From: Pirellulaceae bacterium
GTDB lineage: Bacteria > Planctomycetota > Planctomycetia > Pirellulales > Pirellulaceae
NCBI GenBank assembly: GCA_028289675.1
Contig: JANQOL010000622.1
Span: forward strand, 1-41,758
Direction: 5' to 3'
DNA: 41,758 bases
Each line of letters begins with the position of its first letter. Positions within the stretch are counted from its first letter, which is position 1. Below, piece after piece: positions 35,705-41,758 of this stretch. The notes below the pieces were generated by a model, which made no database searches, was not told the origin of the DNA, and saw nothing but the letters and a program-made list of their open reading frames with translations. The position numbers and the translations under genes were made by a program.

Positions 35705-35853
35705 ACGCTGTCTCGTCAGTGGTTAGCGCCGTCGGCTCACAAGTATGGAGGCGCAGTTGTCGAACTCACCATTTACAGAGACATTGCCAAGCTTAGCCTC
35801 AGCCTTTTGGCCGATCTGATTGCGCAACCGATTCCAACGCTAAGCCGACCGTT

Positions 35854-35885
35854 AGCGCCGGCCAAGCAGATGGCTGACCGGCGCT
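35854..35885. terminator. hairpin between convergent TetR and aldehyde dehydrogenase genes
   Basis: AGCGCCGG (35854-35861) and CCGGCGCT (35878-35885) form a perfect 8-bp GC-rich stem with a 16-base loop in the 212-bp convergent gap. No clear T-tract follows, so it may pause or protect transcripts instead of terminating them efficiently. Confidence 0.35.
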
Positions 35886-35916
35886 CGTCGATCTGAACGA
35901 GATTATTTTCGAAACT

Positions 35917-37425
35917 CTACAGCTGGACGGTCACAGCCTTGGTCTCGGTGTAGAGATCCAGGGCGGCGTGGCCCATCTCCCGTCCCCAGCCGGACTGCTT
36001 ATAGCCGCCGAAGGGCAATGCGGCATCGAAGATGTTGTAGCAGTTCACCCACACGTTGCCGGCCCGTAAGCGTTTGGCGATCTTGTGTCCGCGGCTGATG
36101 TCGCGTGTCCAGACCGCGGCGGCCAGTCCGTAAATGCTGTCGTTGGCTTCGGCAACTATTTGTTCTGGATCGTCAAATGGGACCGCGGCGACCACCGGGC
36201 CGAAGATCTCCTCTTGGATGACGCTCATTTCGGGTTGCGTGTTGACCAAGATAGTTGGTTCCACAAAATAGCCGTCACGATCAGCCCGTTTGCCACCGAC
36301 GACTGCCTGTGCTCCCGCGTTGAGCCCGGCGTCCATGTAACCGCACACGCGTTCCTGTTGAATCTGCGAAACCATGGGACCCATGCCGCATTGTGGATCC
36401 ATACCTGGGCCCAAATTGATTTGGCGGGCTTGCTCGGCAACGCCTTCCACAACTTCGTCAAACTGGCTCTGGTGCACGAACAGCCTAGATCCAGCACAAC
36501 AGCACTGGCCATGATTGAAGAAGATGGCGTTGGCCGCGCCGGGAATCGCTGCTGAGAGATCTGCGTCTGGCAGCACGATGTTGGGGCTCTTCCCACCCAG
36601 TTCCAAGGTCACCTTCTTCAAGTTTGATTCGCCGGCGGCTTTGACAATCAGCTTGCCGACTTCGGTTGAACCGGTAAACGCGACTTTGTCCACGTCGGGG
36701 TGTGCGGCCAGCGCGGCGCCTGCTGTCTCCCCAAAGCCGGTCACGATATTGACGACTCCTGGCGGGAAGCCCGCTTCTTGGATCAAGTGGCCTAAGCGGA
36801 GCGCGGACAAAGGTGTCTCCTCGGCGACTTTCAAGACTACGGTGCAGCCTGTGGCCAATGCGGGTCCGAGTTTCCAAGCCGCCATCAACAGCGGGAAATT
36901 CCAGGGAATGATCTGGCCCACCACACCGACAGGCTCGCGTAGGGTGAACGAATGGAATTCGGCATCCGGTAGATAGGGCACGGAAATCGGGAGGGTGTTG
37001 CCTTCCAGTTTGGTCGTCCATCCCGCCATGTAGCGAAACAAATCGACTGCCAAAGGAATGTCGGCCGCGGCGGCCACGACCTTGGGCTTTCCATTGTCCA
37101 GCGATTCGATTTCCGCAAACTCTTCCACGTTTTGTTCCAGCATGTCAGCCAACTTCCAAATCAGTTGCCCGCGCTGCGAAGGTGTCATTTGAGGCCAGGG
37201 ACCGCTTTCGAAAGCTCGCCGAGCGGCCTTCACGGCCAAATCGATGTCGGCACGATCGCCCTCAGCAACTTGGGCCAGCGTCTGCTCGTTGGCCGGATTC
37301 TTAACTTCGAAGGTCTTGCCGGACGCGGCAGGCTGCCACTGTCCGTCGATAAGCAGTTGGTGCTGCTGATCAATAAAAGCCATCGTTTCCTTACGAGCCG
37401 CTGGTGCTTCGGCAGTCAGAATCAT
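35917..37425 (-). CDS. NAD(P)-dependent aldehyde dehydrogenase
   Basis: This 502-residue enzyme oxidises an aldehyde to an acid; it is closest in style to the betaine-/phenylacetaldehyde-type ALDH1/2 group. The catalytic Cys is the middle one of NHGQCCCAGSR (about residue 309), the general-base Glu275 is in TLELGGKSP, the nucleotide-site motifs are IIPWNFP and FTGSTEVGK, and the C-terminal signature is PFGGYKQSGWGREMG. One oddity is LKVAEETPL, where nearly all relatives have L-K-P. The length is normal. ATG 37425 has GGGAG 8-9 bp upstream and overlaps the stop of the 60-aa zinc-ribbon ORF (ATGA), so the two may be coupled. Substrate unknown. Confidence 0.92.
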   Translation of the reverse strand: MILTAEAPAARKETMAFIDQQHQLLIDGQWQPAASGKTFEVKNPANEQTLAQVAEGDRADIDLAVKAARRAFESGPWPQMTPSQRGQLIWKLADMLEQNVEEFAEIESLDNGKPKVVAAAADIPLAVDLFRYMAGWTTKLEGNTLPISVPYLPDAEFHSFTLREPVGVVGQIIPWNFPLLMAAWKLGPALATGCTVVLKVAEETPLSALRLGHLIQEAGFPPGVVNIVTGFGETAGAALAAHPDVDKVAFTGSTEVGKLIVKAAGESNLKKVTLELGGKSPNIVLPDADLSAAIPGAANAIFFNHGQCCCAGSRLFVHQSQFDEVVEGVAEQARQINLGPGMDPQCGMGPMVSQIQQERVCGYMDAGLNAGAQAVVGGKRADRDGYFVEPTILVNTQPEMSVIQEEIFGPVVAAVPFDDPEQIVAEANDSIYGLAAAVWTRDISRGHKIAKRLRAGNVWVNCYNIFDAALPFGGYKQSGWGREMGHAALDLYTETKAVTVQL

Positions 37426-37604
37426 AATCTTGCTCCCAGGCTGGGGTTGATAGAGGACAAGGAACGACCGGCGGAGGAATCAGGGGCCGGCTGAAGTGAA
37501 TTGTAGGCGTGGCGCGACGCAAAATCGAGCTTGCACGGTCGGCACGTCACCAGATTGTCGGTAGCTTGCCTGCACGCCGGACAATCGGCTAAGCGACATT
37601 CCAT
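37422..37604 (-). CDS. 60-aa putative zinc-ribbon protein coupled to the aldehyde dehydrogenase
   Basis: This ORF encodes MECRLADCPACRQATDN, then TCRPCKLDF and a Ser/Pro-rich tail, 60 residues in all. The two CxxC pairs (C8/C11 and C21/C24) are spaced like a small zinc ribbon. Its TGA stop overlaps the dehydrogenase ATG by four bases (ATGA), the arrangement expected of a translationally coupled pair. The SD before ATG 37604 is weak (GC-rich region), and the frame stays open upstream to 37709, so start and even coding status are uncertain. Function is unknown; a regulatory or metal-related accessory role is only a guess. Confidence 0.45.
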   Translation of the reverse strand: MECRLADCPACRQATDNLVTCRPCKLDFASRHAYNSLQPAPDSSAGRSLSSINPSLGARL

Positions 37605-37691
37605 CGCGGGAGCTGGGGCGAGCCATCGCAAGAGCCGCGGTACAGTTATTGAAATCCAATATCCCGATTTTCGCGGCGAAGTGTTGGTTGA

Positions 37692-38597
37692 GTGAAAGAC
37701 CCAACCCAAAGGACCAATGCTTTGAAGCGAGTTTGGAGAAGAGCGACTCTCGGAGTGCTGCTCATTACGGCAACACTGGCCTTGTTGCCCTGGATCATCT
37801 TGAATTGGATAATGGTACGGCCGCCCAGCTACGCTCCAGCGCGGGTGGACGCCGTGCAGCTGCGCTCATGGCCTGAGCACGACGCGATCTATCAGGCCAC
37901 TCAGTTTCCCTACGTGCTGTCCCTGGAGACCGGAGAGGGAGCGCTTGAGTATGTCGGCGCTCTGCACACTTCGGACGCGGCCCATGCTCAGCTGAACGAA
38001 ATCGAATCGCGTTGGGCCGAATTTGCGCCCACGGTGGCGTTCTGCGAAGGGCGCGCACGCATGTTTCGTTTCGCTTCACGCCCGAAGTCTGGAGCATTGT
38101 CCGAATCGGAACTGGTAAGAATCCTGGCCTACCGCAACTCCATTCCGCTGCACACGTTGGAACCGACCTATGAGACTGAAGTCAGCGGGCTGCTGGAGCA
38201 CTTCGACCCGGAGCTGGTCGCAACATACATGACCTTACGCGTGTTTACGTCCGAAGCGTCTGGTGTCGACGCGTCCGCACGCGACACGTTGGCCTTGAAC
38301 CTGCTTCATAAGCGCACCAACGTAAACGGCCTACGCGGTTCGTTGTCTTCTATTGGAGAACTGGACGCGTATTGGCAGCAAGAATTCCCGGAGGCCAAGA
38401 ATTGGCGAAAGCTGACCAGTACCGAGGGCATTCCGCGGCTCCGGCAGGTTGGTGATCAGTCGCGAGAAGTACGGGGTCGGCACATGGTTGCCTCCCTGAC
38501 GGAGCTGGTGAACAACGGAGAACGCGTGTTTGCCGTCGTGGGTGCCAGTCATGTGATTCGCCAAGAACCCGAGTTGCGGCGTCAGCTGAAGCGGTAA
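37692..38597 (+). CDS. TraB/GumN-like membrane-anchored protein
   Basis: This 301-residue protein has an N-terminal TM helix (LGVLLITATLALLPWIILNWI), so most of it should face the periplasm. The rest resembles the TraB/GumN (Tiki-like) fold: YVGALHTSDAAH near the start, an acidic FCEGR motif, and a C-terminal RGRHMVASLTELVNNGERVFAVVGASHV, which matches the family's usual R-N-x-x-M and G-x-x-H ending. The family contains putative metalloproteases. The start is GTG 37692; an alternative TTG at 37722 has a better SD (AAAGGA) and would still include the TM helix. No partner gene is evident. Confidence 0.6.
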   Translation: MKDPTQRTNALKRVWRRATLGVLLITATLALLPWIILNWIMVRPPSYAPARVDAVQLRSWPEHDAIYQATQFPYVLSLETGEGALEYVGALHTSDAAHAQLNEIESRWAEFAPTVAFCEGRARMFRFASRPKSGALSESELVRILAYRNSIPLHTLEPTYETEVSGLLEHFDPELVATYMTLRVFTSEASGVDASARDTLALNLLHKRTNVNGLRGSLSSIGELDAYWQQEFPEAKNWRKLTSTEGIPRLRQVGDQSREVRGRHMVASLTELVNNGERVFAVVGASHVIRQEPELRRQLKR

Positions 38598-38705
38598 TTG
38601 GCGCGCTCTGCCTGTGCGATTCCTACAGACATCTGGCTTGCGTGATCAGTGATGGTATTGGCCAGGCATCATCGAAAAGCAGACACCACCCAAAGCAACC
38701 ATGTT

Positions 38706-39593
38706 CTAGCTCAGCGCGCTATCGCGGATGGCGATGACTGCCGGATGTTTAACGCGTCGCTCAGCGGCCACGGCAAAAAAGCTCTCTTCGATGCCGGCCA
38801 CGATGCCTACCCGATTCAGACCGTAAATCTTCTTGACTTCGGCCTCGATGATTTTGGGGATGGCAAACATGCCCAGACCGCTGCGACCGGCGATCTTTAG
38901 CATGGCACTGTCGGCAAACTCGCCGCGAATGGCCGGAGCCAGGCCCAAGTCGTTGAACCAACGGTCGAGTTGATGTCGCAAAACGCAGTCTTCTGTGGGC
39001 AGGAGGAAAGGCGCGTCCTCCAGCGAAGATGGGAAGCCGCGGCGGTACTTGGCTGCCTGGTGTTTGGCGCCCACGATCACGACTTCGGATTGTCCCAAGC
39101 GGTGCGAATGAGCCTTGATCTTGTAGAGTGGATCCAAGGCAGAGTCCGTCAACACGACATCTAGTTTGTGGATGGCCAAGTCGGCGATGAGCTCGGGCAT
39201 CGTACCTTCATGGCAGACGATGCGCACATGTTGGTTGAGCTCCAGGGCGGGCCGCATCAATTGGAAGGCCACCAGTTTCGGCATCACATCGCGGACGCCC
39301 ACACGCAATTCCACGGGTCTGCCCGACGGGCTGCCCTTCAGCATTTCGAGCAATTCCTGCCCGGTGGTAAAGATCTGGTCAGCATACGTCATCACTTGCC
39401 CACCCATGTCGGTCAGCACGAGACGGCGGCCTTCTTTCTCGAATAGGCGAGTGCCCAAGGACCTTTCAAGTTGTTTCACCTGAAGGCTGACACTGGCGGG
39501 CGTCACATGCATGATCTCGCTGGCCCGGCGCACACTTCCCTCGCGGGCGACCAGCCAGAAGTACATCAAATGATGGTAGTTGAGCCAATCCAT
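38706..39593 (-). CDS. nhaR: NhaR-like LysR-family transcriptional regulator
   Basis: This 295-residue LysR regulator begins MDWLNYHHLMYFWLVAREGSVRRASE, the characteristic NhaR-type start (LNYHHLxYFW), followed by the recognition helix VTPASVSLQVKQLERSLG and a substrate-binding-like effector domain. In enteric bacteria NhaR activates a Na+/H+ antiporter gene in response to sodium; no antiporter is present here, so the symbol marks the subfamily and not a proven role. It is divergent from the HPF-like gene, with a LysR-type box between them. The ATG at 39593 fits the family start. Confidence 0.85.
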   Translation of the reverse strand: MDWLNYHHLMYFWLVAREGSVRRASEIMHVTPASVSLQVKQLERSLGTRLFEKEGRRLVLTDMGGQVMTYADQIFTTGQELLEMLKGSPSGRPVELRVGVRDVMPKLVAFQLMRPALELNQHVRIVCHEGTMPELIADLAIHKLDVVLTDSALDPLYKIKAHSHRLGQSEVVIVGAKHQAAKYRRGFPSSLEDAPFLLPTEDCVLRHQLDRWFNDLGLAPAIRGEFADSAMLKIAGRSGLGMFAIPKIIEAEVKKIYGLNRVGIVAGIEESFFAVAAERRVKHPAVIAIRDSALS

Positions 39594-39610
39594 GTATTTG
39601 CACTCAATTA

Positions 39611-39633
39611 ACTGTTAGGAATATTTAAACAGT
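39611..39633. promoter_or_regulatory. LysR-type operator (T-N11-A box)
   Basis: ACTGTT, 11 bases, AACAGT: a perfect 6-bp dyad with the T-N11-A spacing typical of LysR binding sites, 18 bp upstream of the NhaR-like start in an AT-rich 150-bp divergent region. Autoregulation of the LysR gene is likely; control of the HPF-like gene is possible. Confidence 0.55.
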
Positions 39634-39743
39634 AGCGACGGCATTATTAAATAGAATTATGGTCAAAAAAGCCGTATATTTCATTAGCCAAACGTGGCCG
39701 GAACGGGCTGTTTGCGAGTTTTTGCGAGATGAAAGGTGATTCT

Positions 39744-40106
39744 ATGCGTGTCCAAATTCGCTCGAGCATTGCCAATTTTGACAAAGGCCCTGGAAAGCAA
39801 CGCTTAGCAGAGTTGCTGGAGCGGAATCTCGGCCGATTCGAGCGTCGAATCAAAAGCGTTCAAGTGTTCATTGAGGACGTGAATGGGCCCAAAGGCGGGG
39901 TGGATAAAGAGTGCCGGTGTGTGGTGCATTTGCGGCGTCTGCCTCCCGTCGTGATTCGCGATGCCGATGAATGCCTCACGACGCTGGCTCATCGTGTCGC
40001 CAATCGAACGGCACACGCGGTCAGAAGGTGCGTTAGCCGCAAGAACAAACTGGGGCTGTCAAATCGTCAGCGAATTGGTGATGTGGCGGCCGCCAGCGCC
40101 ACCTAG
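39744..40106 (+). CDS. HPF/RaiA-family ribosome hibernation-like protein
   Basis: This 120-residue protein has the beta-alpha-beta-beta-beta-alpha pattern of the HPF/RaiA fold: MRVQIRSS, the helix LAELLERNLGRFERRI, the strands VQVFIEDVNGPKGGVDKECRCVVHL and PPVVIRD, and the final basic helix LTTLAHRVANRTAHAVRR. GPKGGVDKxC is typical of the HPF-like proteins I associate with planctomycetes and relatives. Such proteins bind the 30S subunit and silence ribosomes under stress. ATG 39744 has AAGGTGA 6 bp upstream; the ATG at 39729 overlaps that site and is less likely. Confidence 0.75.
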   Translation: MRVQIRSSIANFDKGPGKQRLAELLERNLGRFERRIKSVQVFIEDVNGPKGGVDKECRCVVHLRRLPPVVIRDADECLTTLAHRVANRTAHAVRRCVSRKNKLGLSNRQRIGDVAAASAT

Positions 40107-40211
40107 CAGCATGGCCCGGCGACCCAGCGGACTGTGGCGATCCGTCGTCAACGGTCATGAGCTGGCAGGCGGGATCATTGAAGGCGGATCACAGAATTGA
40201 GGAGATTTAAG

Positions 40212-40589
40212 TTGCGACTTGAACTAAAATTCGTCGGAGTCCTAGCCAACGACCTGCTGACCGAGCGGATTCGCGAAATGTTTCGCGAAAGACTGGTCGG
40301 TTTAATCTCAGAAATTGAATCGGCGAGTCTCAGTATCGACCAAGAGACGCGCGGCAGCGCCGAGGTCACTGTCGGTCAGGGCGAGTTCCTGATGCGCGAT
40401 GGCCAGCGGCTGGTCGTGCGAACGGACAATGGCAAGCTGATGAAGTTGGTGGAATCTAGCGTCGTTCGCCTGCAGGCCCATTTTGATCAAACGGCCGCAG
40501 GTCTAAACTTGGCGGATGCCGCTGGTGACGACTTCCCAAAACTCGATGGTGAGGTCGCCGACCGGCCGGCCAGGCCACTAGGTGTTTGA
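40212..40589 (+). CDS. second HPF-fold-like protein, divergent paralogue
   Basis: This 125-residue protein is not clearly similar to a named family, but its predicted order of elements (strand LELKFVGV, helix TERIREMFRERLVGLISEI, strands SASLSID, SAEVTVGQG, LVVRTD, helix MKLVESSVVRLQAHFD) repeats that of the HPF-like gene 105 bp upstream. It may be a diverged duplicate or a partner. The start is TTG 40212, chosen because GAGGAG lies 7-8 bp before it; a TTG at 40197 falls inside that SD. It lacks the basic residues of the first copy, so ribosome binding is uncertain. Confidence 0.55.
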   Translation: MRLELKFVGVLANDLLTERIREMFRERLVGLISEIESASLSIDQETRGSAEVTVGQGEFLMRDGQRLVVRTDNGKLMKLVESSVVRLQAHFDQTAAGLNLADAAGDDFPKLDGEVADRPARPLGV

Positions 40590-40753
40590 AAGTAGCTGGG
40601 GTATCGACGCCCGCTGGGTTAGCAAAGCCCAAAGGGTGATCGAAGCCAATCGTGTTCGAATCCAACTGGCTTTTGAAGTTGCGGAGGACCATTGCGGAAC
40701 CGGCGGGTGCAACTTGACGATTGCTAGACTCGTTGATTGGGGAGCAGGAATTG

Positions 40754-41758
40754 ATGAAAGTTGGTGTTTTCGGCTGCGGCATGATCGCGGAGTGGGGCCA
40801 CCTGCCGGCCATTGGCAAGCTACCCGCGCTGACGCTGGAGGCTGTGTACGACATTCGCTGGGACCGCGCTTTGTCGATGCAGAAACGATTCCACGCTAAC
40901 CACGCCTATCCAACAGAGCAGCAGTTCTGGAATTCTGACATTGACGCTGTGGTCATCTGCACGCCTGCCCCGCTGCATCTAGAGCATTTGAAAATGGCTG
41001 CAGCCCATGGCAAGCACGTTCTGTGCGAAAAACCATTGGCGATGACGGAGGGTGACATCGAAGAGATGATCCGAGTCGCCCGGGACGCTGGCATTCGACT
41101 CTATACCGGCTTCACCTATCGATTCAGCCCGGTCGCCAAAGAGATTCACCGTTGTGTTCGTGAAGGCGAGATCGGAGAGGTGCGAGCTCTGCGGCTCGTC
41201 TATCTGTGGAATTTGCACGGCAAATGGGAAATCAACGAAGCGGGCGAAATGCTGCCCAGCCGACTTCGTCAAGGACGCATGGACGAAGGTGGGCCAATGG
41301 TGGATTGTGGAGTGCACCAAATCGACCTGGCCAGGTGGTGGCTCGGATCCGAAGTCGATTCGCAGCGTGGCATCGGTGTGTGGGTCGAAGATTTTGATGC
41401 TCCGGACCATATGTACCTGCACCTAGGCCACGAGTGCGGTGCACACACCATGGTCGAGATGAGCTTCTCCTACAATGCGACGTCCAAAGAGCCGCGGAGT
41501 GACTTTCGCTATGAATTGATTGGCACCGATGGGGTAATTCGCTACCACCGCGAAGAGCACTCGTTCGAGATTCGCAATTCGCACGGTACTCGCTTCTTGC
41601 AGTGGCATCCCGAAAAAAACTTCTACGGCATGTATGAGGAATTCGCGCACGCTTTGGGAACTGGAGAGGATCGTCACATGCCGCGGGCCGAAGACGGCTT
41701 GGCGGCCACGCGCATTGCCCGGTCGGCGACCGGGGAAGCGATCGCCGAGCGGGCTCCA
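40754..41758 (+). CDS. Gfo/Idh/MocA-family oxidoreductase, cut by the window edge
   Basis: The first 335 codons of a sugar/inositol-type NAD(P)-dependent dehydrogenase are present; the 3' end lies beyond the window, with little probably missing since most members are 330-390 residues. The N-terminus is a Rossmann fold (KVGVFGCGMIAEWGHLPAI). CEKPLAM (residues 91-97) holds the family Glu-Lys-Pro motif, and DCGVHQIDLARWW holds the catalytic His region. ATG 40754 has AGGA 7 bp upstream. Planctomycetes carry many such genes, often for sugar-derivative breakdown; the substrate is unknown. Confidence 0.9.
   Translation, partial: MKVGVFGCGMIAEWGHLPAIGKLPALTLEAVYDIRWDRALSMQKRFHANHAYPTEQQFWNSDIDAVVICTPAPLHLEHLKMAAAHGKHVLCEKPLAMTEGDIEEMIRVARDAGIRLYTGFTYRFSPVAKEIHRCVREGEIGEVRALRLVYLWNLHGKWEINEAGEMLPSRLRQGRMDEGGPMVDCGVHQIDLARWWLGSEVDSQRGIGVWVEDFDAPDHMYLHLGHECGAHTMVEMSFSYNATSKEPRSDFRYELIGTDGVIRYHREEHSFEIRNSHGTRFLQWHPEKNFYGMYEEFAHALGTGEDRHMPRAEDGLAATRIARSATGEAIAERAP

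Noticed and set aside
40654-40663. GTTCGAATCC resembles a tRNA T-loop
   Set aside because: The flanking bases do not pair as a T-stem, and no acceptor, D or anticodon arms fit around it.

Overview
The window looks like planctomycete DNA, most likely from a Pirellulaceae-type (Rhodopirellula/Blastopirellula-like) genome. This is inferred from the gene families present: a 3,781-residue surface protein with an N-terminal LEPR-XLL-like motif and a DUF4347 domain, a planctomycete-style Ser/Thr kinase, a sulfatase with a Cys-Ser-Thr-Ser-Arg active-site motif, a CxxCH 'PSCyt'-like protein, an HPF-like protein with a G-G-V-D-K motif, and a Gfo/Idh/MocA oxidoreductase. No rRNA or tRNA was found, so the assignment rests on proteins alone.

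Layout. (1) 1-7.1 kb is an accessory block of visibly lower GC; one line I counted near 5.4 kb is 28/60 G+C, against 39/60 for one near 19.0 kb. It holds a left-truncated IS3-family element, an orphan citramalate synthase-like gene, a remnant of an IS5-type transposase, and a tightly packed three-gene operon on the minus strand (an 81-aa protein, a 767-aa histidine-kinase-like protein and a 434-aa receiver-like protein). This operon is the best candidate for an undescribed system. (2) 7.1-8.1 kb has no convincing gene. (3) 8.1-24.5 kb is an adhesion/secretion module: a TolC-type outer-membrane factor (minus strand), a roughly 235-bp repeat bounded by inverted 16-mers, the giant LamG/C-type lectin/cadherin protein, and 24 nt further on a membrane-anchored PAS-GGDEF-HD-GYP protein. 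The order suggests a secreted adhesin with its own c-di-GMP control, analogous in logic (not in homology) to the Lap systems. (4) 24.5-30.7 kb holds an OxyR-like regulator, a 51-aa membrane protein, a winged-helix AlkZ-related protein, a three-TM hypothetical, a 66-aa helical protein and a kinase with a long coiled-coil tail.

(5) 30.7-35.7 kb holds a leftward set (c-type cytochrome-domain protein, RluA-family protein, sulfatase) and a divergent TetR regulator. A TTGACAA/TTGTCAA inverted repeat in the divergent promoter is a probable TetR operator. (6) 35.9-38.6 kb holds an aldehyde dehydrogenase preceded by a 60-aa zinc-ribbon ORF whose stop overlaps the dehydrogenase start, and a TraB/GumN-like anchored protein. 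(7) 38.7-41.8 kb holds an NhaR-like LysR regulator divergent from two HPF-fold ribosome-hibernation-type genes, with an ACTGTT-N11-AACAGT box between them, and a Gfo/Idh/MocA dehydrogenase cut by the window edge.

Functions are assigned from residues and motifs read by eye; no database search was possible.
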